Assembly (NCBI RefSeq): GCF_001427525.1
Contig: NZ_LMGU01000001.1
Span: 1,645,788-1,709,787, forward strand
From: Microbacterium sp. Root61
GTDB taxonomy: Bacteria > Actinomycetota > Actinomycetes > Actinomycetales > Microbacteriaceae
DNA length: 64,000 bases
Direction: 5' to 3'
Below, piece by piece: positions 42,681 through 50,797 of this stretch (position 1 is the stretch's first letter; each line of letters starts with the position of its first letter). The notes beneath the pieces were generated by a model. The model worked only from the letters and a program-made list of their open reading frames with translations, was not told where the DNA came from and made no database searches. Position numbers and translations under genes: made by a program.

Positions 42681-43610
42681 ATGGGATTCACTCGCAAGAC
42701 CCTGCCCGCGCTCGTCGCAGCGGGTCTGCTCATCGCCGGCCTCGCCGGCTGCTCGTCCGCCACGGCAGCCGACCCGGAGGCGACCGACACGGCCGCCGCC
42801 GGCACGTTCGCCGTCGACGAGAACACGATCGTGTTCGGCGTCGTCCCCGACTCGGTCGACACCGAGACGAACTACCAGCCGCTGATGGACTACATCGCGC
42901 AGGAGACCGGCAAGACGGTCGAGTACCACGAGTCCACCGACTACGCCGCGCTCATCGAAGCAGCCGTCGCCGGCAAGATCGACGTCGCGTCGTTCTCCGG
43001 CTTCACCTACGTGACGGCCACGAACAACGGTGCACAGCTCACGCCGATCTCCTCGATCATCACGGCCGAGGGCGAAGAGCCCGGCTACTACTCGCAGGCG
43101 ATCGTGCCGAACGGCAGCAGCATCAAGACGATCGCCGACATGAAGGGGCACAAGGTCTGCTTCGTCGACCCGTCCTCGACGTCGGGCTACCTGTTCCCGA
43201 GCTACAACCTCCTCGAAGCCGGTGTCGACCCCGAGACCGACGTCACGCCGGTGTTCGCGGGCAAGCACGACGTGAGCGTGCAGAAGGTCGGCGAGGGCGT
43301 CGAGTGCGAGGCGGGCTTCGCCGAGGACAGCGAGGTCGAGAAGAGCGACAAGGTCACCGTCATCGAGGAGACCAAGGTTCCCGGTGCCCCGATCGTCGTC
43401 TCGTCGGTCCTGCCCGCCGACCTGCAGGCGCAGCTGACCGACATCCTCGGCGAGGTCACGATCGACGACATCATCGCCGCCGGCATCACCGGCGCCGACA
43501 CCGATGCCTTCCGCAGCGTGTTCTTCGCCACCTCGCCCGTCGACGACGCGTACTACGACACGATCCGCGACATCTGCGAGAAGACCAACGCCACGCAGTG
43601 CCAGGGCTGA
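42681..43610 (+). CDS. phnD: Phosphonate ABC transporter, substrate-binding lipoprotein
   Basis: A 309-residue exported lipoprotein. The signal peptide ends in the lipobox LAGC (about residues 21-24) and is followed by a Thr/Ala-rich linker. The mature domain has VFGVVPDSVDTETNYQPLMD, YAALIEAAVAGKIDVASFSG and VCFVDPSSTSGYLFPSYNLL, the last being the phosph(on)ate-binding serine-rich loop of PhnD/PtxB proteins. It captures phosphonate outside the membrane for the PhnC-PhnE pump. GGAAGG lies 7 nt before the ATG. It is the first gene of the six-gene operon. Confidence 0.93.
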   Translation: MGFTRKTLPALVAAGLLIAGLAGCSSATAADPEATDTAAAGTFAVDENTIVFGVVPDSVDTETNYQPLMDYIAQETGKTVEYHESTDYAALIEAAVAGKIDVASFSGFTYVTATNNGAQLTPISSIITAEGEEPGYYSQAIVPNGSSIKTIADMKGHKVCFVDPSSTSGYLFPSYNLLEAGVDPETDVTPVFAGKHDVSVQKVGEGVECEAGFAEDSEVEKSDKVTVIEETKVPGAPIVVSSVLPADLQAQLTDILGEVTIDDIIAAGITGADTDAFRSVFFATSPVDDAYYDTIRDICEKTNATQCQG

Positions 43611-43646
43611 ACCCCCTGAATCGCTGAAGACAGACCGGAGAAACTG

Positions 43647-44531
43647 ATGACGGATGCCGTGGCCGCCTCGACGATCGCCCACTCGGACACGTCCGAACCG
43701 ATCGTCCGCATCGAAGGCCTCACGAAGACCTTCGGCTCGACCGTCGCGCTGGAAGGCGTGACCTTGGAGGTGCGTCGCGGCGAAGTCGTCGTCCTGCTCG
43801 GGCTCTCCGGATCGGGCAAGTCGACGCTGCTCCGGCACGTCGACGGGCTCGAGCTGCCCACCCAGGGACGCGTGCAGGTGCTCGGCGAGGAGGTGCCGGC
43901 CCTGCGGGGCCGGCGCCTCCGCGCCCTGCGCCGCCGCGTCGGCTTCATCTTCCAGCAGTTCGAGCTGGTGCCGTCGCTGACGGTGCTGGAGAACGTGCTG
44001 ACCGGCTCGCTGGCCGGCATCCGCGGTCCGCGGCTCGGCCTCTGGGGATACCGCAAAGACCTCAAGCTCGCCGCCCTCGGGCACCTCGACCGCGTCGGGC
44101 TGCTGGCCAAGGCGTACCAGCGCGCCGACACGCTCTCCGGCGGGCAGCAGCAGCGCGTCGCGATCGCCCGCGCCCTGATGCAGAACCCCGAGGTGCTCCT
44201 GGCCGACGAGCCGGTCGCCTCACTCGACCCCGAGTCCAGCGACCAGGTCATGGCCCTCATCCGCGACATCGCGCTGGACAACGGCCTCACCGTGCTGTGC
44301 AGCCTGCACCAGGTCGATCTCGCTCTGTCGTGGGCCGACCGCATCGTGGGGCTGCGGCACGGCGAGGTCGTGCTCGATACCCCCACCAACGGGCTGACCA
44401 AGGCCGAGGTCATGGAGATCTACGGCCGGGTCGCCACCACCACGCACGAGCTGCAGGCGATCCAGCTCGAGCTTGTCGACGTGCTCGTCGGCGCCGACAC
44501 GTCCGCGACGCCCGACGAGGCCCGCGGATGA
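43647..44531 (+). CDS. phnC: Phosphonate ABC transporter ATP-binding protein
   Basis: A 294-residue ABC ATPase that powers phosphonate import. Walker A GLSGSGKSTLLRHVDGLE, the Q-loop FIFQQFELVPSLTVLENVL, the insertion GIRGPRLGLWGYRKDLKLAA typical of PhnC, the signature LSGGQQQRVAIARALMQNP and Walker B VLLADEPVASLDP are all present. It has extra residues at both ends compared with 250-280 in other PhnC proteins. GGAG precedes the ATG by 6 nt, and its stop overlaps phnE (ATGA). Confidence 0.93.
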   Translation: MTDAVAASTIAHSDTSEPIVRIEGLTKTFGSTVALEGVTLEVRRGEVVVLLGLSGSGKSTLLRHVDGLELPTQGRVQVLGEEVPALRGRRLRALRRRVGFIFQQFELVPSLTVLENVLTGSLAGIRGPRLGLWGYRKDLKLAALGHLDRVGLLAKAYQRADTLSGGQQQRVAIARALMQNPEVLLADEPVASLDPESSDQVMALIRDIALDNGLTVLCSLHQVDLALSWADRIVGLRHGEVVLDTPTNGLTKAEVMEIYGRVATTTHELQAIQLELVDVLVGADTSATPDEARG

Positions 44532-46264
44532 CGACGCTCATCGCCGCTCCCCCGCTGCCGAGCACTCCGGGCGACCTGCTCGACCGGGCCCCGAAGCGCC
44601 GCGTCTCGCCCGAGCGGATCGCGGCGGGACTGACGATCGTGGCGCTGATCGTGGCGTCCGTCGTCGCCCTCGCCGACATCGACATCTCGATCCCCGCGAT
44701 GATCGAGAGCTGGGGCAACGCCGAACGGTTCTTCGCCCGCGTCGGCGGGATCACGTTCCCCGAGCCGGGCGAGCTGCTCTACCTCACGGCGCTGACCGTC
44801 GGACTGGTACTGCTGGGCACATTGCTCGCCGCCGTCATCTCGGTGCCGGTCGCCTATCTCGCCGCCGGCAACACGACGCCGGGACCGGGATGGCGCGCCT
44901 TCGGCCGCTTCGTGACCGTGCTGACCCGCGCGATCCCCGACGTCGTGTTCGCCATGGTGTTCGTGCTGATGTTCAGCCTCGGCACCCTCCCCGGCATCCT
45001 CGCCATCGGGATCCACTCGATCGGCATGATCTCGAAGCTGTTCGCCGACGCGATCGAGCAGATCGACGAGGGACCGCGCCGCGCGATCCGCGCCGCCGGC
45101 GGCACCCGCCTGCAGGAGTTCACCTCCGGCATCCTGCCGCAGGTCCTGCCGTCCTGGGTCGCGACGGTCCTGCACCGCAACGACATCAACCTGCGCGGCT
45201 CGGTCGTGCTCGGCTACGTCGGCGTGGTCGGCCTCGGCATGGAGATGTCGTTCGCGTTCAAGTCCCTCAACTACTCCCTGGGCATCGGCATCGCGATCGT
45301 CATCTTCGCCCTGTGCGTCGTGATGGAGATCATCTCGAGCACCATCCGCTCGGCCATGCTCGGTATCGCGCCGGACGGCCGCGGCCTCGGCGACCGCACG
45401 ATGCGCGGCATCCGCCGGCTGCGCGGAACGACGGATGCCGCAACCGCCGCCGCGGCGACGACCACCGGCGATCCGGCTTCAGCCCTGCACCGGCCCTGGA
45501 CCGCCGTCCGCGTGCGCAACACCGTCTGGGGCTGGATCGCGGTCGCCGTCGTGATCGGCAGCATCCTGATCTGCAACATCCAGTGGTCAGACCTGTTCAC
45601 GTTCTGGGCGAAGATCCCGGCGATCGCCGTGCAGTTCTGGCCGCCGACGTTCGGCAACTACGGCGCCGAGACACTGTGGGCGGCGATGGGCGAGACGATC
45701 GCCATCGCCCTGGCCGCGACCCTGCTCTCCCTGGTCTTCTCGATCGTGATCGGGTCGCTCGCGGCGCGCAATGTCGCACCCAGCCCGGGCACGCGCACCG
45801 GCATGCGACTTCTGCTGGTCGGCATTCGCGGCGTCCCCGAGGTGATCCTCGCCATCGTGCTCATCGTGATCACGGGGCTCGGCACCCAGGCCGGCACGAT
45901 CGCACTGGCCTTCGGCGGCATCGGGCTGCTCGGCAAGCTGCTCGCCGACTCCTTCGAGGAGGTCAGCCCCGGCCCCGAGCGGGCGCTGCGCGCCACCGGC
46001 GCCACTCGTCTGCAGGTGTACGCCTCCGGCACGCTGCCGCAGGGCACGCCGGCACTGGTCGGGCACTCGTTCTACATGCTCGACACGAACATCCGCGCGG
46101 CGACGATCCTCGGCATCGTCGGCGGTGGCGGGATCGGCTACTACCTGCTGAACGCCGGGCAGGGATCGAACTACGGCATGGTGACGGCGATCGTGCTGAT
46201 GATCCTCGCGACGGTGCTCGTCGTGGAAGGTCTCGCGATGTGGATGCGGAAGGGGTTCCGATGA
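44528..46264 (+). CDS. phnE: Fused double PhnE phosphonate permease
   Basis: A 578-residue permease with two complete PhnE-type domains in one chain. The first spans about residues 75-280, with the EAA-like loop EQIDEGPRRAIRAAGGTRLQ; the second spans about 340-578, with EEVSPGPERALRATGATRLQ. A Thr/Ala-rich linker (about 300-325) joins them. Most phosphonate importers use two separate or identical PhnE chains, so this fusion makes a fixed heterodimer. It begins in an ATGA overlap with phnC and ends in an ATGA overlap with the FAD enzyme. Confidence 0.93.
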   Translation: MTTLIAAPPLPSTPGDLLDRAPKRRVSPERIAAGLTIVALIVASVVALADIDISIPAMIESWGNAERFFARVGGITFPEPGELLYLTALTVGLVLLGTLLAAVISVPVAYLAAGNTTPGPGWRAFGRFVTVLTRAIPDVVFAMVFVLMFSLGTLPGILAIGIHSIGMISKLFADAIEQIDEGPRRAIRAAGGTRLQEFTSGILPQVLPSWVATVLHRNDINLRGSVVLGYVGVVGLGMEMSFAFKSLNYSLGIGIAIVIFALCVVMEIISSTIRSAMLGIAPDGRGLGDRTMRGIRRLRGTTDAATAAAATTTGDPASALHRPWTAVRVRNTVWGWIAVAVVIGSILICNIQWSDLFTFWAKIPAIAVQFWPPTFGNYGAETLWAAMGETIAIALAATLLSLVFSIVIGSLAARNVAPSPGTRTGMRLLLVGIRGVPEVILAIVLIVITGLGTQAGTIALAFGGIGLLGKLLADSFEEVSPGPERALRATGATRLQVYASGTLPQGTPALVGHSFYMLDTNIRAATILGIVGGGGIGYYLLNAGQGSNYGMVTAIVLMILATVLVVEGLAMWMRKGFR

Positions 46265-47418
46265 GCCCGGACGTGGTCGTCGTCGGCGGCGGCATCATCG
46301 GCCTCGGCGCCGCGCTGGCAGCACGGGAGCGCGGCCTGGAGGTGACGCTCCTCGAGCGCGACGACCGGCCCGTGGGCGCCTCGATCCGCAACTTCGGGCA
46401 CATCTGCCTCACACCGCAGAGCGGGATCGCCCGCACGTACGGCATCACCGCTCGCGACAAATGGCTGCGGTACGCGCAGGATGCCTCGTTCTGGCTGCGC
46501 GAGTCGGGCACCCTCGTGGTGGCCCGCCACGAGGACGAGCTCGCGGTCCTCGAGCAGTTCGCGGCCGACCGCACCGATCACACGCTGGGCGATCTGCCGG
46601 AGATCGAGGTGTTCGACGCCGACGAGGCGGAGGCCCGCATTCCGCTCGCCCGCGGCATCGCCGAGGGCGGCGCGCACTTCCGCTACGACCTGCAGGTGAA
46701 CCCGCGTGAGGCCGCCGCCGCGCTCACCCGGCACGCGGTCACCCTCGGGGTCGATGTGCGCACCGGCGTCCACGTCGGCCGCGTCCACAGCGGGCGCGTG
46801 GACACGAGCGCTGGCGCCCTCGACGCGGGACTCGTGGTCGTCGCGACCAACCACGACATCGACCGGCTCCTGCCCGAGGTCGCGGCCCGCCACGGGATCG
46901 TGCGGTGCGGCCTGGACATGATGCGCGTCCATGCGGCGCTGCGCTCTCCCCTGGATGCACCGCTGCTGACCGGATGGTCACTGCTGCGCTACAGCGGGCT
47001 GGCCTCCACCCCGGCCGCCGCCGCGGTGCGCGCCCGTCTGCACGCGCGGCATCCGCACCTCGCCGCGCTCGATCTGAACCAGATGTACACGCAGCTGCCG
47101 GACGGTTCGCTCATCGTCGGCGACACGCACTATCGCGACCGCACGCTGCCTCCGTTCCAGTCGGAGCAGGCGTTCGAAGTGCTCGTCGAAGAGACGGCCG
47201 CACTGTTCGGCGTGCCACACCCGACCGTCATCGAGCGCTGGCAGGGCATCTACGCCAGCGCATCCGAGCCCTTCCTGCGCGAGGAGCCGGAGCCGGGTGT
47301 GCTGGCGCTGGCCGCCACCACCGGGATCGGCATGACCACCGGACTCGGGCTCGCCGAGCACGCCATCCGCGACGCACTGACCACCACTCCATCCACCGCC
47401 AGAGAGGCACGCTCATGA
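46261..47418 (+). CDS. FAD-dependent oxidoreductase, TIGR03364 type (phosphonate-associated)
   Basis: A 385-residue glycine-oxidase/D-amino-acid-oxidase-like flavoprotein. VVVVGGGIIGLGAALAARER is the FAD fold, GASIRNFGHICLTPQSG the early substrate/FAD region (RNFGH replaces the usual cofactor-contact loop), and ATTGIGMTTGLGLAEH the C-terminal FAD-binding end. TIGR03364 proteins occur with phosphonate genes. A plausible reaction is oxidative deamination of 2-aminoethylphosphonate or an N-substituted form to phosphonoacetaldehyde, which the next gene product could cleave. That reaction is inferred. It is coupled on both sides by ATGA overlaps. Confidence 0.88.
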   Translation: MSPDVVVVGGGIIGLGAALAARERGLEVTLLERDDRPVGASIRNFGHICLTPQSGIARTYGITARDKWLRYAQDASFWLRESGTLVVARHEDELAVLEQFAADRTDHTLGDLPEIEVFDADEAEARIPLARGIAEGGAHFRYDLQVNPREAAAALTRHAVTLGVDVRTGVHVGRVHSGRVDTSAGALDAGLVVVATNHDIDRLLPEVAARHGIVRCGLDMMRVHAALRSPLDAPLLTGWSLLRYSGLASTPAAAAVRARLHARHPHLAALDLNQMYTQLPDGSLIVGDTHYRDRTLPPFQSEQAFEVLVEETAALFGVPHPTVIERWQGIYASASEPFLREEPEPGVLALAATTGIGMTTGLGLAEHAIRDALTTTPSTAREARS

Positions 47419-48218
47419 CCACTCCCACCGCATCCGGCGACTTCGCCCCCACCGACGAGCTCGAACTCGACGTCGACGTGTTCGAGGGCGATGACCTCGA
47501 CGACGATCTGGACGATCTGGACGATGACGAGGACGACGAGGCGGGTATCGAGGTCGTCGTGCTCGACATGGCCGGCACCACCGTCGCCGACGAAGGACTC
47601 GTCGTCGCCGCCTTCCAGCGTGCCGTGGAGCGCACCGGCATCATCGCCGACGAAGACCTCGACGAGGCGCTGGACTTCGTCATCGCGACGATGGGCCAGT
47701 CCAAGATCGAGGTGTTCCGCTCCCTCACTGAGGGCGACGAGACCGACGCGCAGCGCGCGAACGAGGAGTTCGAGCGCGCCTACGGCGAGCTGATCGTCGA
47801 GCGCGGCGTCGAGGAGATCGAGGGCGCGCGGGATGTGCTGATCGAGCTGCGGGATGCCGGGGCATCCGTCGTGCTCACCACCGGGTTCGCTCCCGCGACG
47901 CGCGACGCCATCCTCACCGCGCTCGGCTGGGAGAACCTCGTCGACGCCGCCCTCTCGCCCGCCGACGTCGGACGCGGACGCCCCGCACCCGACATGGCCC
48001 TGACCGCGCTCATCCGTTCGGAGGCGTCCAGCGTCGCCGCTCTCGCTGTGGTCGGCGACACCCGCAGCGATATCGAAAGCGGTCTGAACGCCGGCGCCGG
48101 GTTCGTGGTGGGCGTGCTCACCGGTGCGCACACGCGCGAAGAGCTCGAGGATGCCGGGGCGCACGCCGTGATCGAGAGCATCGCCGACCTGCCCGCCCTC
48201 CTCGGCCTGCGCGACTGA
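47415..48218 (+). CDS. Phosphonatase-like HAD hydrolase, TIGR03351 type, with acidic extension
   Basis: A 267-residue HAD-superfamily enzyme. The nucleophile motif DMAGTT begins at Asp51 (PhnX: DWAGTT), and the cap motif MGQSKIEVFRSLTE aligns with the PhnX stretch that holds the Schiff-base lysine, putting that lysine at 97. GRGRPAPDM and VVGDTRSDIESGLNAG complete the HAD core. This fits C-P bond hydrolysis of phosphonoacetaldehyde or a related compound. Unusually, residues 14-44 are strongly acidic (20 Asp/Glu in 31, with DDLDDDLDDLDDDEDDE), absent from normal phosphonatases. It is coupled to the FAD gene by ATGA. Confidence 0.88.
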   Translation: MTTPTASGDFAPTDELELDVDVFEGDDLDDDLDDLDDDEDDEAGIEVVVLDMAGTTVADEGLVVAAFQRAVERTGIIADEDLDEALDFVIATMGQSKIEVFRSLTEGDETDAQRANEEFERAYGELIVERGVEEIEGARDVLIELRDAGASVVLTTGFAPATRDAILTALGWENLVDAALSPADVGRGRPAPDMALTALIRSEASSVAALAVVGDTRSDIESGLNAGAGFVVGVLTGAHTREELEDAGAHAVIESIADLPALLGLRD

Positions 48219-48222
48219 CGCC

Positions 48223-49374
48223 GTGTCGGTTCTCCACAGCGTCGTGAAGAAGCACACCATCGTGCGTGCCGGTGGCCACGACATCGCGATCTCGCCGACG
48301 CCGACGGCGATGGTGTGGGAGAAGCCGGGCGCGCCGCACGAACGGGTCGCGGTGCCCGGCCTCGTGCTCGGTCACGGCGAGGCGCTCGTGGAGGTCGAAC
48401 TGGCGACGGTCTGCGGATCGGACGTGCACACCGCGCTCGGGCATCGGGCGGCGCCGGCTCCGCTCGTGCTCGGGCACGAGCAGGTCGGACGCGTCGTCGT
48501 GACCGGTGATGACGCCCGCCGCGCCGACGGTACCCCCCTCGCCGTCGGCGATCGGGTGGTGTGGTCTGTCACGGTCAGCTGCGGAGGGTGCGACCGGTGC
48601 CGCACGGGCCTGCCGCAGAAGTGCCGCGTGCTCGTCAAGTACGGCCACGAGCGGATGGCACGGGGATGGGAGCTGAACGGCGGCTTCGCGACGCACGTGC
48701 ACCTGCGCGCCGGCACGGCCATCGTGCCCGTCGCCGAGGGCGTACCGGCCGCCGTCCTGGCCCCGGCGGGCTGCGGCACCGCCACCGCCGTCGCCGCCCT
48801 CGAGGCGGTCGCCGCGACCGTCCCCCTCGGCGGCGCGAACCTGCTCGTGACCGGCGGCGGTCTGATCGGCCTGACGCTGTGCGCGCTGGCCTCGGATGCC
48901 GGCGCTCGCGTGATCCTCGCCGACCCCGACCCCACCCGGCGGGCGCTCGCCCTGCGGTTCGGCGCGGCGCGTGCGGTCGAGCCCACTGCGACCGCCGTGG
49001 CAGCGGCGCTCTCCCCCGCCCAGCGCGTGGACGGACCGAGCGCCGTCATCGAAGCCTCGGGCGCAGGGTCGGCCGTCGGACTCGCGCTCACCGCCGCGGC
49101 AGTGGGCGGCGTCGTGGTGCTGGTCGGCAGTGTGTTCCCCGGCAACGACGTGCCGTTGAGCGCCGAGAGCATCGTGCGGCGGCAGCTGACGATCCGCGGC
49201 ATCCACAACTACCGCGCGGAGCACCTGATCGAGGCGGTGGACTTCCTGCAGCGCACCTCCGGGGACTTCCCCTTCGAGCAGCTCGTCGGCGTGGTCCTGC
49301 CGCTGGACGACCTGGATGCCGCGATCAAGGTCGCGGCGTCCGGTGCCCATGTGCGGGTCGGCGTCGCAGGGTGA
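48223..49374 (+). CDS. Zinc-dependent alcohol dehydrogenase, TIGR03366 type (phosphonate-associated)
   Basis: A 383-residue medium-chain dehydrogenase. VCGSDVHTALGHR and LGHEQVGRVV are the catalytic zinc site, and SCGGCDRCRTGLPQKC is the structural zinc loop with four Cys. The nucleotide fold reads VTGGGLIGLTLCALASDAGA. TIGR03366 enzymes are found with phosphonate degradation genes. It might oxidise or reduce the aldehyde or alcohol released by the hydrolase; this is inference. The start is a GTG 5 bp after the previous stop. It ends the operon, 3 bp from a convergent gene. Confidence 0.88.
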   Translation: MSVLHSVVKKHTIVRAGGHDIAISPTPTAMVWEKPGAPHERVAVPGLVLGHGEALVEVELATVCGSDVHTALGHRAAPAPLVLGHEQVGRVVVTGDDARRADGTPLAVGDRVVWSVTVSCGGCDRCRTGLPQKCRVLVKYGHERMARGWELNGGFATHVHLRAGTAIVPVAEGVPAAVLAPAGCGTATAVAALEAVAATVPLGGANLLVTGGGLIGLTLCALASDAGARVILADPDPTRRALALRFGAARAVEPTATAVAAALSPAQRVDGPSAVIEASGAGSAVGLALTAAAVGGVVVLVGSVFPGNDVPLSAESIVRRQLTIRGIHNYRAEHLIEAVDFLQRTSGDFPFEQLVGVVLPLDDLDAAIKVAASGAHVRVGVAG

Positions 49375-49377
49375 GTC

Positions 49378-49824
49378 TCAGACCGTGAGCCCGAGCACGT
49401 CGGTCGCCAGGGTGTCCAGGAAGGCGTTGTAGCCCGCGACCAGCCCGGCTTGCTGCTCGGCGGTGAAACCAGGCGCCTCCTGCGTGAGCGTGACCTCGGT
49501 GCCACCGGCGACCTCTGTCAGCACGACGGTGGCCGGCGCTGCGTTCTGCGGCTCTTCCGGCACATCGGTGAGGGTGAACACGAGGCGCGACGGGGCATCG
49601 ACCTCGACGAACTCGCCCACCCAGCTCTTGGTCGTGCCGTCGGGCAGGAGCATCACGGCGCTCCAGCCGGCGCCGACCGCGGGGTTCCAGGTCAGGGTCT
49701 CCTGCGGCACGTCGACGTGCGAGGTGCCGAACCAGACCGCGAAGTGCTCGGGCTTGGCGAAAGCGTCCCAGACGAGTTCGCGCGGCGCGGCGAACGTGCG
49801 GGTGACGGTGATCGATTCGGTCAT
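49378..49824 (-). CDS. SRPBCC (AHSA1-like) domain protein
   Basis: A 148-residue START-like/Aha1-like protein: VTRTFAAPRELVWDAFAKPE and HFAVWFGTSH at the start, VGEFVEVDAPSRLVFTLTD in the middle, and the long C-terminal helix GLVAGYNAFLDTLATDV. It forms a hydrophobic cavity for an unknown ligand. It overlaps the upstream ArsR gene by 4 nt. ArsR-SRPBCC pairs are common in actinobacteria, where the two proteins probably act on the same signal. Confidence 0.88.
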   Translation of the reverse strand: MTESITVTRTFAAPRELVWDAFAKPEHFAVWFGTSHVDVPQETLTWNPAVGAGWSAVMLLPDGTTKSWVGEFVEVDAPSRLVFTLTDVPEEPQNAAPATVVLTEVAGGTEVTLTQEAPGFTAEQQAGLVAGYNAFLDTLATDVLGLTV

Positions 49825-50165
49825 GACTTCTCTCCCTGGTCGGATCGCTGAATCTCAGCGAGGTAGGTGCCGAGCGCGTCGAAGCTGTCGCTCCAGAATC
49901 GCGCGTAGTCGTTGATCCAGCCGGATGCGGCGGCCAGCGGGCGGGCGTCGAGCTGCGCGGGGCGATACTGCGCGTCCCGACCGCGGCTCACCAGCCCGGC
50001 CTCCTGCAGCACCCGAAGGTGCTTGGAGACGGCGGCGAAACTCATCTCGAACGGCTCCGCGAGCTGACCGACGGTCGCCTCGCCCTCCGCCAGCCGGGCG
50101 AGCATCGCACGGCGGGTCGGGTCGGCGAGGGCCGCGAAGGTCCGGCTGAGCTGATCGCTCGACAT
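49821..50165 (-). CDS. ArsR-family regulator paired with SRPBCC protein
   Basis: A 114-residue winged helix: FAALADPTRRAMLARLAEGE, then GQLAEPFEMSFAAVSKHLRV and the wing LVSRGRDAQYRPAQL. No metal-binding Cys cluster is present. GGAG lies 6 nt before ATG 50165; an ATG two codons earlier would be too close to it. A double-repeat operator at 50177-50211 lies just upstream and suggests autorepression of the two-gene operon. Confidence 0.87.
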   Translation of the reverse strand: MSSDQLSRTFAALADPTRRAMLARLAEGEATVGQLAEPFEMSFAAVSKHLRVLQEAGLVSRGRDAQYRPAQLDARPLAAASGWINDYARFWSDSFDALGTYLAEIQRSDQGEKS

Positions 50166-50176
50166 CCGCATCTCCT

Positions 50177-50211
50177 ATTCAACCGATAAGTTCTGAACCA
50201 ATAAGTTGAAT
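50177..50211. promoter_or_regulatory. ArsR operator: direct repeats inside a dyad
   Basis: AACCGATAAGTT (50181-50192) and AACCAATAAGTT (50196-50207) are direct repeats differing at one base, spaced 15 bp start to start. They are bracketed by ATTCAAC (50177-50183) and GTTGAAT (50205-50211), an exact inverted repeat. It is the most AT-rich stretch of the neighbourhood. Confidence 0.65.
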
Positions 50212-50243
50212 ATACGCGGAACAGCGAGGTTGTCAAGAGAACG

Positions 50244-50280
50244 AGTGGAGGGATGCCCCGACCCGGGGCATCCCTCCACT
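50244..50280 (-). terminator. 17-bp perfect hairpin after doxX-like gene
   Basis: AGTGGAGGGATGCCCCG pairs without mismatch to its complement across a 3-nt loop. On the minus strand it follows the DoxX gene by 12 nt and leads into a pyrimidine-rich tract, so it probably ends that transcript. Confidence 0.75.
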
Positions 50281-50292
50281 GCACGGCGTCGT

Positions 50293-50658
50293 TCAGACGA
50301 CGACGATGAATCCCAGCACGGCGCTCACCAGCGAGAGCAGACCGAGGACGATCGAGACGGTCGCCTTCTCCTTGCGACGGACGTGGACGACGACGGCGCC
50401 GATCATCGTGATCGTGAGACCTACAGCTGCGAGCGGGGTCAGGATCGGCGCGATGCCGGTCGCGAGCGGCAGGATGAGGCCGACGGCACCGACGATCTCG
50501 ATCGCACCGATGGCCTTGACGCTCGGCGTGGAGAAGTCCTCGACGTAGCCCATGCCCTGGGCGATCAACGCCTCGCGCGGTCGGGTGACCTTGCCGATGC
50601 CGGCAGCGACGAAGGCGAGGGCGAGCAATCCGTTGAGGATCCAGAGGGCGATCAGCAT
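50293..50658 (-). CDS. DoxX family membrane protein
   Basis: A 121-residue protein with four membrane segments and the DoxX marks FVAAGIGKVTRPREAL, AIGAIEIVGAVGLILPL and LTPLAAVGLTITMIGAVVVH. The family is linked to thiol and oxidative stress handling, though reactions are rarely known. It is divergent from an HxlR regulator, a pairing often seen for redox-responsive genes. GGAA is the only ribosome-site-like sequence. Confidence 0.86.
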   Translation of the reverse strand: MLIALWILNGLLALAFVAAGIGKVTRPREALIAQGMGYVEDFSTPSVKAIGAIEIVGAVGLILPLATGIAPILTPLAAVGLTITMIGAVVVHVRRKEKATVSIVLGLLSLVSAVLGFIVVV

Positions 50659-50797
50659 AGGGGTTCCGTTCTTGTCGGTGGGGCTGGTTACTTCTTGTGC
50701 CTGACCACATCATGAGTCATCCTTGAAGTCGAGACAAAAGGCACAGCCATGTGCCCGACGCACACGCGCCACACGGCGCGGCGCATTAAGGAACGGG

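Noticed and set aside
47500..47545. GACGATCTG repeats as a tandem-repeat element or CRISPR-like array
   Set aside because: They are in frame, encode the acidic run of the hydrolase, and lack spacers or regular repeat length.
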